Assembly: GCA_002427845.1 (NCBI GenBank)
Contig: DIYZ01000186.1
Span: 44,225-90,571 of the forward strand
Direction: 5' to 3'
Source of the DNA: Chloracidobacterium sp. UBA6041
GTDB taxonomy: Bacteria > Acidobacteriota > Blastocatellia > Pyrinomonadales > Pyrinomonadaceae
Length of the DNA: 46,347 nt
The translations under genes were made by a program, and so were the position numbers. The notes under the pieces were generated by a model. It did no database searches, was not told the DNA's origin, and saw only the letters and a list, made by a program, of their open reading frames with translations. Numbering within the stretch: position 1 is the first letter of the stretch; every line of letters begins with the position of its first letter. Below are positions 25,864 to 33,749 of the stretch, one piece after another.

Positions 25864-26730
25864 ATGAGTTCAACTTTAGATATCATACCCGCGAAGATCG
25901 ATAAGCAACCGCTGCCCTGGTCTCTATGGCTGCGCCAGATTCGCTCAATCTTTCGGCTCGAGATCGAGAAGAACTTCCTCGGCAGGCGATCAATTCTGCT
26001 CTACCTGCTGGCCTTGCTGCCTGTAGTGCCGCTCGCGTTGCTTGCTCCATTTACGCCGCCCGGCCGCGAGTGGCAGGATTTCACTCAATACAACATGATC
26101 TTCGCGATTTATTATGGCGGCTTCATTCTGCGCACAGTTGTCTTTTTCGGTTGTGCGTGGATTTTCATGAATCTGTTTCGCGGCGACATTATCGATCGCA
26201 GTTTGCATTTTTACTTTTTGAGTCCGGTCCGTCGCGAGGTGCTGGTATTAGGCAAATACCTTTCTGGCCTGGTCACGTCTATTATTTTGTTTACCGGAAC
26301 GACAATAGTTTGCATGTTATTGCTCTACTTGCCGCATTTCTATTCCGACAGTGTTCGCTTCTTTCTGGAGGGGCCCGGTCTGGGACAATTGCTGACTTAT
26401 GCCGGCGTCACGATTTTGGCATGTGTTGGCTACGGCGCTTTCTTTCTGGTGGTGGGACTCTTCTTCCGCAACCCCATTATTCCCGCAATCGTGCTTTACG
26501 GTTGGGAGTGGCTCAATTTCCTGCTGCCTCCTTTGCTGAAAAAGATCAGCGTCATTCATTACCTCCAGTCGCTCGTGCCCGTGCCTGTTTCGGAAGGACC
26601 ATTCGCCGTGGTTGCGGAGCCGACACCTGCGTGGATCGCTGTGCCAAGTTTGGTCATCGTAACTGCGCTCGTCTTAATTTTGGCCAGCCGTCGAATTCGT
26701 CACATGGAAATCCACTACGGCAGCGACTGA
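25864..26730 (+). CDS. ABC-2 type transporter permease 2
   Basis: About 288 residues from ATG 25864 with six hydrophobic segments. FRGDIIDRSLHFYFLSPVRR is the conserved cytoplasmic segment of this permease type. It pairs with ATPase 2. No ribosome binding site stands before this ATG, because palindromic copy B lies there. The frame is open through the element to TTG 25747, ten bases after GGAGGAGG, so a form with 39 extra residues may be made. Substrate unknown. Confidence 0.82.
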   Translation: MSSTLDIIPAKIDKQPLPWSLWLRQIRSIFRLEIEKNFLGRRSILLYLLALLPVVPLALLAPFTPPGREWQDFTQYNMIFAIYYGGFILRTVVFFGCAWIFMNLFRGDIIDRSLHFYFLSPVRREVLVLGKYLSGLVTSIILFTGTTIVCMLLLYLPHFYSDSVRFFLEGPGLGQLLTYAGVTILACVGYGAFFLVVGLFFRNPIIPAIVLYGWEWLNFLLPPLLKKISVIHYLQSLVPVPVSEGPFAVVAEPTPAWIAVPSLVIVTALVLILASRRIRHMEIHYGSD

Positions 26731-26732
26731 CA

Positions 26733-26798
26733 TTTTGGAGTGCGGTGGCTTGACACCGCTTTTTGTGGCGCACCATCCCTGGGCGCCGCACTCCGAAA
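26733..26798. repeat. Palindromic intergenic element, copy C (shortened)
   Basis: TTTTGGAGTGCGGTGGCTTG begins two bases after the permease stop and ends in GCGCCGCACTCCGAAAG. The outer arms match copies A and B but the right arm lacks its inner half. Confidence 0.75.
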
Positions 26799-26818
26799 GT
26801 CTTCTATCCCTGCTAAAC

Positions 26819-27070
26819 CAAAATTGGCGAGGTTCGCTAATCAAGCGCTTTCCATTTGCGGAGTCAAAGAACATCGAATTTCGCGCAGAGTTTTTCAATC
26901 TCTTCAATCACGTCAACTTTGCCAACCCGATCAACAACTTGAATGCTGTTCCTGCAACGTCAATCGATCCCAACACCGGGCGGATCATTAACCCCGGCGA
27001 TTTCGGACGCATCATCTCGACAAGCAACAACCCGCGCTTGATCCAGTTCGCCCTGAAACTCAATTTCTGA
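26819..27070 (+). pseudogene. TonB-dependent (Oar-like) receptor, C-terminal remnant
   Basis: The frame from about 26819 reads NWRGSLIKRFPFAESKNIEF, then RAEFFNLFNHVNFANP, ending RLIQFALKLNF and stop. This is the conserved last beta-strand region of large carboxypeptidase-regulatory TonB-dependent receptors of Acidobacteriota, normally about 1,000 residues. Only about 82 residues remain. The break lies just after palindromic copy C, and no upstream part is present. Confidence 0.8.
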
Positions 27071-27118
27071 CTATGGTGAATCGGCTGATGAACCGTCTGG
27101 GTTCGCCGCTTTCTGGAA

Positions 27119-27742
27119 CTACCTTTTACTGACAAAAGGATTGTCGCGAATCCAAAAGCGCCAGGGTTTGTCGACCCACTCTTCAGCGTAATCAATGCCG
27201 ATACGCGGTCCGGACATGATTCGCGAGCGGGGAATCTTTTCCCCTTCTTCCAGCCACACTCTATTTCCCAACAAGTCCGCGCGATCGAGCCGGCGGTCAA
27301 TGTCGAGCGCAAGGCAGAGCTTGCCGGGTCCATTCGTCAGATTGTGATCGGGCTGGCGGTGGCGCCGCTTGCGCATTAAAGCAATTCCTTCTACCGGCTC
27401 AACAGCGCGAATCAGAATCGCATGCGGAATGTCTCGAGCGTTCGTCACGACGTTAAATTGGTAATACATTCCATAAACAAAAAAGACATAGGTGGTGCCG
27501 CCTACGCCGTACATGGTTTCAGTTCTTTTTGTACGGCGGCCGCCGTATGAGTGAGCCGCGCGATCAAGCGGGCCGCGGTAAGCTTCGACTTCGACAATCA
27601 TTCCGGAAACACGCGTGCCGTCACGCGCTGGAACAACCAACAATTTTCCCAGCAGTTCACGCGCTATCGTTACGACATTTGCGCGGGTGTAAAATTCCCG
27701 AGGAAGCTTTTGACTGCACTTAATAATTTTAGGGTTAGTCAT
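27119..27742 (-). CDS. DNA-3-methyladenine glycosylase (AAG/MPG type)
   Basis: A 207-residue monofunctional glycosylase removing alkylated purines in base excision repair. Family motifs: ARELLGKLLV near residue 28, the catalytic Glu in IVEVEAYRGP followed by DRAAHSYGG, TMYGVGGTTYVFFVYGMYYQFNVV, and the NGPGKLCLALDI loop. Length is normal. It stands alone on the minus strand. The gap to the next gene holds repeats. Confidence 0.94.
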   Translation of the reverse strand: MTNPKIIKCSQKLPREFYTRANVVTIARELLGKLLVVPARDGTRVSGMIVEVEAYRGPLDRAAHSYGGRRTKRTETMYGVGGTTYVFFVYGMYYQFNVVTNARDIPHAILIRAVEPVEGIALMRKRRHRQPDHNLTNGPGKLCLALDIDRRLDRADLLGNRVWLEEGEKIPRSRIMSGPRIGIDYAEEWVDKPWRFWIRDNPFVSKR

Positions 27743-27778
27743 TGTCTCTATCAGATCATCTTCTCGCCGAACGGCAGT

Positions 27779-27928
27779 AAGGCTCCGTTAGGAGTCAAAT
27801 ATTTATAGCCACGCTCGCTTAACATAACCAAGCTCCGGTAGGAGCGAAATAGAGTTCCGCTCCTAAAGGAGCTTTCGGAGACAGTCTGCAACTAGAGCTA
27901 TAAACATCAAGCGCCTAACGGCGCTCAG
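27779..27928. repeat. Inverted-repeat element with GCTCC...GGAGC hairpins
   Basis: GCTCCGTTAGGAG plus ATTTATAGCC (from 27781) is mirrored by AGCTATAAACAT plus GCGCCTAACGGCGC (27893-27926). Between lie further hairpins, CTCCGGTAGGAG and GCTCCTAAAGGAGC. A related half unit is at 10551-10586. No gene in the gap 27743-27946. Confidence 0.65.
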
Positions 27929-27946
27929 AATCCAGCTCGCGAGAAC

Positions 27947-28723
27947 CTAGTGCCATAGTCGCCACAGCATCACAAACGTGATCACAAAACCAATCAATAT
28001 AATTGCGCGACGAATATTAGCCTGCTGCACGCGCACCGCCATGTGCGCTCCAAAATAGCCGCCAAGCGTCGCAGCGCCGGCCATTATTAGCGCGTCAGGC
28101 CAGACAACGAGACCTTTGAGCGCAAAGCTCAGTACGGCAATACTGTTGATGCAGATGCCCAGAAAATTCTTGATCCCATTGGCGCGGTTAATGTCATGCA
28201 GGCCGAGAATTCCCATCGCCGCCAGCATCAGGATGCCGTTGCCGGCCCCGAAGTAACCGCCGTACATTGCCGAAAAAAATTGAAAGACGATCGCTCCCAA
28301 CCACCACAAGGCTATGGGTTCGGCGACAATTGGCTGCAAACGCAGGCGGCGATTGATTGACCCTCCGGCCATGAAGAGAATCGTGGCAAAGAGAATCAGG
28401 AAGGGAACTAAGCGGGCAAACGTCGGAGATGGCGTCCAGATCAGGAGCCAGGCGCCAATTGCGCCGCCAATCACGCTCGTGATGCCGAGTCTTAAGAGAA
28501 TTGCCGAACTGTTTTCCAGTTCGCGTCGATAGCCGAGCAATCCGCCAAAAAGGCCGGGCCAAAGAGCCACGGTGCTGGTTGCATTGGCAACCTTGGGATC
28601 AAGACCGAGCCAAATCAGCATCGGAAAAGTAATCAGGGTACCGCCCCCGGCAATAGAGTTGATCACACCCGCCGCAAAAGCCGCAGCGATCATCATGAAG
28701 CTATGAAGCAGTTGAGAGTTCAA
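27947..28723 (-). CDS. TauE/SafE family sulfite exporter-like permease
   Basis: 258 residues, mostly hydrophobic, with about eight membrane segments in two halves. The start AGVINSIAGGGTLITFPMLI and the second-half GYFGAGNGILMLA are the duplicated family signatures. Members export sulfite or organosulfonates, but many are unassigned, so no substrate is claimed. It is followed upstream by a small palindrome (28716-28770). Confidence 0.88.
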   Translation of the reverse strand: MNSQLLHSFMMIAAAFAAGVINSIAGGGTLITFPMLIWLGLDPKVANATSTVALWPGLFGGLLGYRRELENSSAILLRLGITSVIGGAIGAWLLIWTPSPTFARLVPFLILFATILFMAGGSINRRLRLQPIVAEPIALWWLGAIVFQFFSAMYGGYFGAGNGILMLAAMGILGLHDINRANGIKNFLGICINSIAVLSFALKGLVVWPDALIMAGAATLGGYFGAHMAVRVQQANIRRAIILIGFVITFVMLWRLWH

Positions 28724-28770
28724 GCTTTAGCTTGCCGCTACCGTCGAGCGACAACCTAAAGGTTGGACTC
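28716..28770. repeat. Short palindromic repeat (GAGTTCAAGCTTTAG type)
   Basis: GAGTTCAAGCTTTAGCTTG (28716-28734) faces CAACCTAAAGGTTGGACTC (28752-28770), an imperfect inverted copy. A half copy lies at 15133-15151. It spans the start of the TauE gene. Confidence 0.5.
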
Positions 28771-28837
28771 TGAACACAGGACGGCCATGTTAGAATGAGC
28801 GACGCAATTTCACAAACAAGAAGTTAAGGAGGATTGA

Positions 28838-29056
28838 ATGGCTGATGTAACTATTCGTCCGTCGAAAAATGGACCATACATTGTCGAGGGACCGGTCGAT
28901 CTTTTCGATACCGAGGGAAACAAGATTACCGTTGACAAGCCACGCATTGCACTCTGTCGCTGCGGCGCTTCTTCGAACAAACCTTTTTGCGACGGCACAC
29001 ACAGTCAGATTGGTTTTCAAGCGGCTGAAGCGATTAATCCCGCAAGTGCCGAGTAA
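28838..29056 (+). CDS. CDGSH iron-sulfur domain protein
   Basis: 72 residues with the CDGSH 2Fe-2S pattern: CRCGASSNKPFCDGTH (three Cys and one His ligand) at about residues 40-55. This is the mitoNEET-type fold, which carries redox-active or transferable clusters. The ATG has AAGGAGG eight bases upstream, a very strong site. It is a small cytoplasmic protein. No partner gene is adjacent. Confidence 0.93.
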   Translation: MADVTIRPSKNGPYIVEGPVDLFDTEGNKITVDKPRIALCRCGASSNKPFCDGTHSQIGFQAAEAINPASAE

Positions 29057-29060
29057 TCTT

Positions 29061-29262
29061 CCGAGCGCCAAAGGCGCGAAATGCAACAGCCTGGGGCAAC
29101 GCCCCAGGGACCGGAGTAAGTTTAGATGGCAGGAGCTCTGAAAGTGCGAAATGAATCGGACAAATCACGAATGTCGCGTCTTCAGCGCTCTATCAATCCA
29201 GTAAGATCGTATCCTGGGGCGCTGCCCCAGGCTGTTGCATTTCGCGCCTTTGGCGCTTGCGG
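29061..29262. mobile_element. MITE-like element with ~48-bp terminal inverted repeats
   Basis: The left arm 29061-29108 and right arm 29213-29262 are near-perfect reverse complements. Each carries its own hairpins: GCGCCAAAGGCGC and CCTGGGGCAACGCCCCAGG. The 104-base core has no gene. It begins five bases after the CDGSH stop. The rest of the gap to 29448 shows nothing recognisable on the plus strand. Confidence 0.75.
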
Positions 29263-29448
29263 AAGCGTTTCGACTACTTTCTCGTCGATTCTGTTAAGTT
29301 TCCTTCTTCAATCATCAGTTACAACAACCGGCCACCCGTTCTATCTAAGCTCGAAGAAAACCCTCCGCGTTGTTGGCATGGACAAAAAACTCGATCTTCA
29401 ACGCATCGCCGACGTCATCAGAGATGATCGCAAACTAACAGTTTGCCC

Positions 29449-29682
29449 TTACTGTGCAGTATTCTTCAGCGCTCCTCTGATGTTAAGGAAAGCCAGGCAT
29501 ACCTGAAGAGCGATGAGCGCATAGGCGCGGTCGTGCAATCCCCACAAAATCCACAGCACGTTACTCAAGAGGAAGAACCAGAATCCCCAATTCCTCTTAA
29601 GCTTCCTTTGCGACGCCACCAACCACGCGGCGATTGCCGTAACTACCATCGCGGGCCATTGAATAGCATTCAACCAATCCAT
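29449..29682 (-). CDS. Small membrane protein (77 aa)
   Basis: Three hydrophobic segments, with RKLKRNWGFWFFLLSNVLW between the first and second and a final LIALQVCLAFLNIRGA. The Trp-rich pattern resembles small conserved transporter-like half proteins, but I cannot name a family. It lies 28 bases downstream of the exported protein gene on the same strand and may be cotranscribed. Confidence 0.65.
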   Translation of the reverse strand: MDWLNAIQWPAMVVTAIAAWLVASQRKLKRNWGFWFFLLSNVLWILWGLHDRAYALIALQVCLAFLNIRGALKNTAQ

Positions 29683-29710
29683 CGTGATTGCTGCTTCGCG
29701 TCGCCAGGGG

Positions 29711-30163
29711 CTAAAGGACGGTGTCCGCCAGATTGGATTTGTATTTCGTATTGGTCTGGCGATCAGTCATCTCGATATAGATGTAACTCGGAGGCACGAC
29801 GCCCTCCTCCAGTGCAAACCAGATGGTGCCGAGATCTGCCGACTTGGCCAGGGCACAAAATCCGTATAGCCGTTTCCCGCGCTGATCATAGAAGTCTACC
29901 CAGGTGCGAGAGGCTTTCGTGTTGTTGCCGCAGGGCGGCAGAGCGGGTGCGGCAGCGAAAAGCTCGGGCGGGTAGTCTGCTTTGTTGAGCACGTCGTATT
30001 TGTAGCGTATCCAATTCTTGCCGCCTGTTGAATAGGCTTCCGTTCCAGTTAAGTAAAGCACGGGATTCGGGACAATAGGAACGGGGTGATATGTGTGACC
30101 GGTCGCGATAACAGCCAGTAACAAACTTGCCAGGAGCATTGTGATCGTTTTCGCTAATCTCAT
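29711..30163 (-). CDS. Small exported protein (150 aa)
   Basis: A signal peptide (MLLASLLLAVIATGHT) is followed by a ~125-residue domain with two Cys (LPPCGNN and YGFCALA), which could form a disulfide. The body, with VPNPVLYLTGTEAY early and SYIYIEMTDR late, looks like a small beta-rich secreted domain. GGAATCCCC lies just before the ATG. Function unknown. Confidence 0.65.
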   Translation of the reverse strand: MRLAKTITMLLASLLLAVIATGHTYHPVPIVPNPVLYLTGTEAYSTGGKNWIRYKYDVLNKADYPPELFAAAPALPPCGNNTKASRTWVDFYDQRGKRLYGFCALAKSADLGTIWFALEEGVVPPSYIYIEMTDRQTNTKYKSNLADTVL

Positions 30164-30433
30164 AGGGGATTCCTTTCAGTTAAGGGTGATGAGAAAAGGC
30201 TGAGTTGCTTTTGATTCTGGTGCGAAGTTAGCGCGGTGAGAATGCCACTGATTGTGCTCCCGTTTCAAGCTTTTTTTATTGTTTACGGTTCATCCGTTGA
30301 GTGTTTTTTCGAGGCGCCGATCGGGAACCAGCCACATGATTGACACCAGCAAATACAATGCGCTAAATGCTTCCATGCGTGACTTAGTCATGGCGGATCA
30401 AAATGAATCGCGGCGCGCGAACAAAGTGAACTT

Positions 30434-31678
30434 CTACTGAAGCTTACTCAGGAGCCAGGATTTTAGAATGCCCGGATTGGCCTTGTCAGTTGCGAAATAT
30501 TCCTGGATCAGTTTGTTATACAGTTCTCTCCGCTCGGAGACTTTGAGCTGGTGGCCCAGGGGCATCTGCCCTCCGGTGACAAACGAGCTGATCACCACTC
30601 GATCCACCGGCCAGTTCAGCGCGCCCAACCGCTCATGATTGTGGCAAGCATCACACGTCATCGCTTTCGCCACAGACGATTCCGTAAAGCTCTTGCCGAA
30701 GCGCTGCTCGCGGACCTCCAAACTCGCTGAGCTCAGCCCGGGGCCAAATTTCCTTTCATCCAGGTAACTACCAAATCGCGGTGAGCCGTAGGTAAGGAAA
30801 CGCTGATTCACCGCCAGCAACGCTTCCTGCTCGGCTGGATCCACGCTGCCAGCTACGGGGAAGATCGGAAGAATGCCGCTCTTGTGACATTGCACGCAGT
30901 TATCGTCGTGTTCGCCCAACTCCCAGCGGCCTGCAATGGTAATGGGATGGCCACGACGGTAGGTGCGAAAGGAATCTTTAAAGTAAATGTTGGATGTTCG
31001 ATCTGCGCCGGGCAGCGCTGAGACTACCGATACGTTGCGAACCCGCACGCGCGCTGCGGGATCGGTTACTCCAAATTGGACCCATTTATCGGGCACACCC
31101 TTTTCCGCATTTCCGGGAACGACGATCAAGAGTCTGCGATAACTGTCGTCGTTATCCGGCGTTCCCAGATGGCGCGAAGTGTAGCTGAAAAAAATGAGTT
31201 TCTCAGAAGTTTCTCTCCTGGAATTGAGCTGACGCAGAAAAGATTTTGCTCGTCCCAATGTTTCGTAACGGCTGACAGCTTGCAAGAAATTCTGGTCCAT
31301 CAAGAACTCGGGAATTTCGACATACTGGCGGGTCTCCGCGAAGTACTGCTCGTCGGGAACGACAAAGCCAAGCTCATGATTGGGATGGCGGTCGAGTGCA
31401 GCCGCTTGCATGTACTCGACAAATACGCCATAGCGGCTGCGAAATGTGTCGTCTTCGGCAAGTTTGCACTGGCGAATCGAAGCGGTGATCCCGTCCAGGA
31501 CTTTTTCATAAGCCGGAAGTGCATTGTCGCTTTGATATGCAGCGCGCGCCGCGCTGACAAACGCATCGACTTTCGCGTTGACCCACGCCTCCGGTTGGGA
31601 CTTTAATCGCGCACAGGGGGAGCCTTGAGCAACGTTGGCGAGAACAAAAAGACAAAATACGATCGCGCTCAGGCGCAT
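30434..31678 (-). CDS. Exported diheme cytochrome c-like protein
   Basis: 414 residues from ATG 31678, chosen because a clear signal peptide follows (AIVFCLFVLANVAQG). Two c-type heme sites, CVQCH (about residue 270) and CDACH (about residue 355), lie in the C-terminal half. The N-terminal ~240 residues have no recognised domain. It is probably a periplasmic electron-transfer or cytochrome-like protein; DUF1592-type companions are not present. The frame extends to 31753, but the longer N-terminus would bury the signal. Confidence 0.8.
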   Translation of the reverse strand: MRLSAIVFCLFVLANVAQGSPCARLKSQPEAWVNAKVDAFVSAARAAYQSDNALPAYEKVLDGITASIRQCKLAEDDTFRSRYGVFVEYMQAAALDRHPNHELGFVVPDEQYFAETRQYVEIPEFLMDQNFLQAVSRYETLGRAKSFLRQLNSRRETSEKLIFFSYTSRHLGTPDNDDSYRRLLIVVPGNAEKGVPDKWVQFGVTDPAARVRVRNVSVVSALPGADRTSNIYFKDSFRTYRRGHPITIAGRWELGEHDDNCVQCHKSGILPIFPVAGSVDPAEQEALLAVNQRFLTYGSPRFGSYLDERKFGPGLSSASLEVREQRFGKSFTESSVAKAMTCDACHNHERLGALNWPVDRVVISSFVTGGQMPLGHQLKVSERRELYNKLIQEYFATDKANPGILKSWLLSKLQ

Positions 31679-31832
31679 AATCCGTCGAAGAGTCAGACCT
31701 GGATGAAAGCCACGCGCAGCGCGCACCCGATGAATTGTTGTTGAGGTCAGCAAGGATTTTCCGGATTAAAGTGGAACGCTTGATGTTGCGTTTTACGAGT
31801 CGAATGAAAAACCGACCGAAATCCGTCGTTAC

Positions 31833-32272
31833 TCAACGGCCGGTGAAAAGCGTCTGGTCGTCTACGAAACAAAGGCCGTTGCCCCAGGGATCGTGAACAT
31901 AGAAAGAATCACCGGCGCCTTCGCGGCCTGCACATCACCGGCGGTCTTCAGCGGCCCCCATGGCCGCACAACGATCTCGCCAGCGCTGGCGCCGTGAACG
32001 TCTTCCGTCGAAAGGCAATTAAGTTCGCGCGCACGGTTGTAAACGTCTTCAAGGTTGTTTACCGCAAAATAAATCTTGTCGGGAAGTGGTTTAGCCTCCG
32101 CGCCGCCGGCCGTGACATCGACAAGCGCCAGAATCACCGGGCCGCAGTCAATGTAGTGACGGGAAGCGCGCGGAATTCTTCTTCCTTTGTCCGCCAACAA
32201 CTTAGCATAAAACTCGGCGGCCTGGTCCAAGTCAGCCACTTGTAGAATTATTCGAAACAGTTTGTCAGCCAT
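31833..32272 (-). pseudogene. VOC/glyoxalase-fold protein, frameshifted by a 26-bp insertion
   Basis: From ATG 32272 the frame gives a VOC domain (IILQVADLDQAAEFYAKLL, IVVRPWG). It then runs into an odd tail and stops at 31862. The missing VOC end, GDSFYVHDPWGNGLCFVDD, lies in another frame ending at 31833. Two copies of ATCACCGGC (plus strand, 31908-31916 and 31934-31942) are 26 bases apart. Removing one copy plus the spacer restores a full-length reading frame. The product is probably non-functional or altered at its metal-site strand; an assembly error is possible. Confidence 0.75.
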
Positions 32273-32304
32273 TATTCATCACCAGCGTATTTGCGACGTA
32301 GAAG

Positions 32305-32922
32305 TCACGTTTTCCGCAGACACCAGTTGGACATCGAGCGCATGTCCGCGACAACTACTGTTTTGAATGGCTCAAGCCACTCGCCGCCGAGAGATTCTGT
32401 AGTGCTTCGCAACATCTGTTCATCAACCAGAAATCGATCGCTCCCGTCAGGAAGATGATAGCGCCGCCCTTGAATGTGTTCTACTTTCTTTTCTATGCCG
32501 ACGGTCGAGGCGAGGCGGGCGAAGAATATTCCGCCCGGATGCAACACGCGCCACATCTCCTCCACCATACTTTTCCAATGCTCCTCATCTCTCGCGAAGT
32601 GGAGGACAGCGCTGCTGATTACAACGTTAAAGCTGGCGTTGTCGAATGACATTTGATCAATAGGCTCCGCACGGAAGTTACCGGCGGGCAAGTGAGGAGC
32701 GAGTGCCGAGGCCAGTGATTGAATCTGAGCAATGGACTCGCGCGACTGATCAACCCCGCTGACGTCGTACCCACTCCTCAAGAAATAGATAAGATTGCGG
32801 CCTCCGCCGCAGCCCGCATCGAGCACGCGCATCTCGGGAGTAAGGCGACCCTTTAGCAGTTGGTCAAACAGGTAGATATCGATGCCGCCGAACCACTCCT
32901 GCAGATTGAGGTGCGAGGTCAT
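32305..32922 (-). CDS. Class I SAM-dependent methyltransferase
   Basis: About 205 residues from ATG 32922 (the frame reaches 32949). The SAM-binding motif I is VLDAGCGGGRNLIYFL and the acidic end of strand 2 is VSGVDQSRESI. Motif IV lies in FNVVISSAVLHF and a methyltransferase-type ending MWRVLHPGGIFF follows. Substrate unknown. It lies just beyond the last attC-like site, so it may be the outermost cassette gene or the first chromosomal gene. The VOC gene follows after 32 bases. Confidence 0.85.
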   Translation of the reverse strand: MTSHLNLQEWFGGIDIYLFDQLLKGRLTPEMRVLDAGCGGGRNLIYFLRSGYDVSGVDQSRESIAQIQSLASALAPHLPAGNFRAEPIDQMSFDNASFNVVISSAVLHFARDEEHWKSMVEEMWRVLHPGGIFFARLASTVGIEKKVEHIQGRRYHLPDGSDRFLVDEQMLRSTTESLGGEWLEPFKTVVVADMRSMSNWCLRKT

Positions 32923-32947
32923 AAGTAGGTCGCCGCGAGCCAACGGC

Positions 32948-33030
32948 ATTCAACTATAGAAGCACTCCCGGTTGTGTAATCATCATGAGAAGCACGCCAT
33001 CGACGGGTCCGCTGCGAGCGTTTCTTATGC
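32948..33030 (-). other. attC-like site E (degenerate)
   Basis: The right part (TCCGCTGCGAGCG, CTTATGC) matches the right half of sites A and C. The left core ATTCAAC gives GTTGAAT on the gene strand, but the left palindrome arm is poorly kept. It marks the left edge of the array. Confidence 0.45.
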
Positions 33031-33071
33031 GCGCTGACCACCGTCACCTGCCATGAGTCCTAAGCTAAACG

Positions 33072-33386
33072 TTACGCCAGTTCGATCTCTTTCCCCACAG
33101 CCTGCCTCAATGCTTCTGCACAACTTTCGCCACAGGCTACAAACAGCAAATCCCGACCCTCTCTCTTTGCGGGGGAATCTCTGGTTACAACCAGCGCCTG
33201 GACGTTCCGATCTTTCCGCGCCAGAAAGATATCGATCAATGTCCCCTCCTGGCCGGCGAGATCAATATCAGGCCTGGCTTTGGCTCCGATACCGAATAGC
33301 TCTACATCATCGGCAATATCGTCACCGCACCAAGCGCATTTAAGTCTATCTTCCAGCTTCGGCTTATGGCGCACTCTCCTAAACAT
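33072..33386 (-). CDS. Small Cys-rich cassette protein (104 aa)
   Basis: The ATG has a strong AGGAGGTG upstream. CAWCGDDI at residues 17-24 and a second pair, VACGESC, near residue 84 suggest a zinc-binding domain. The middle (GTLIDIFLARKDRNVQALVV) is mixed alpha/beta. No family recognised. It is the last gene of the array and its stop is about 40 bases from attC-like site E. Confidence 0.7.
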   Translation of the reverse strand: MFRRVRHKPKLEDRLKCAWCGDDIADDVELFGIGAKARPDIDLAGQEGTLIDIFLARKDRNVQALVVTRDSPAKREGRDLLFVACGESCAEALRQAVGKEIELA

Positions 33387-33419
33387 CTAATCACCTCCTA
33401 TCTCTGTCCCAAAACGAGC

Positions 33420-33506
33420 GCGTAACGCCCGAGTTGACTGGGTGCGGCGATTATCAACAACGCGCAAACCAAAGAACAAGTTAAAGAAGGCGCTATGGCG
33501 TTCGGA
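33420..33506 (-). other. attC-like site D2 after hicA
   Basis: On the gene strand the outer cores are close to TCCGAAC and GTTACGC. AACGCC/GGCGTT pair next to them. It shares a 26-base identical stretch, including TTCTTTAACTTGTTCTTTGG, with site D. Cores are imperfect. Confidence 0.5.
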
Positions 33507-33534
33507 TCCAACGAGAGTTGGATGGCGTTCGTCA

Positions 33535-33747
33535 TCAGAGGAGTTTCCGGAATTGTTCCACACTAAGACCAGCATCACGCGCGATGCCGCCCATCGTGAA
33601 AGCATTTACTGGATTGTGGCGAGGAATCGTGACAATTCGAACGCCATCAGACATCACTATATGTTTGCCTTAGCGCACGACGCGAAGACCGGCTTTCTCC
33701 AATGCCTTGACGGCATCGAGATGATTGACGCCGGGAATTTTCGGCAC
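33535..33747 (-). pseudogene. hicA: HicA-type mRNA interferase toxin, nonsense mutation
   Basis: GTG 33747 opens a 70-codon frame reading VPKIPGVNHLDAVKALEKAG, LRVVR, stop, then GKHIVMSDGVRIVTIPRHNP, VNAFTMGGIARDAGLSVEQF, RKLL, stop. This is a full HicA toxin with one in-frame TAA at codon 26 (33670-33672). HicA family members usually have Gln there, so a single C-to-T change (CAA to TAA) explains it. The catalytic His (GKHIVM) is after the stop. It starts three bases after hicB. The toxin should be dead unless the stop is read through. Confidence 0.82.
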
Positions 33748-33749
33748 GG

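Noticed and set aside
25926..26753. 275-aa frame overlapping ABC permease 2
   Set aside because: Low hydrophobicity and His/Arg-rich composition typical of a shadow frame; the permease frame has the ABC-2 motif.
29126..29506. Plus-strand 126-aa frame across the MITE-like element
   Set aside because: It runs through the inverted-repeat arm and over the opposite-strand membrane gene, with no coherent domain.
33387..33605. Minus-strand 72-aa frame between hicA and the Cys-rich gene
   Set aside because: It overlaps the hicA frame and attC-like site D2 and has no ribosome binding site or domain.
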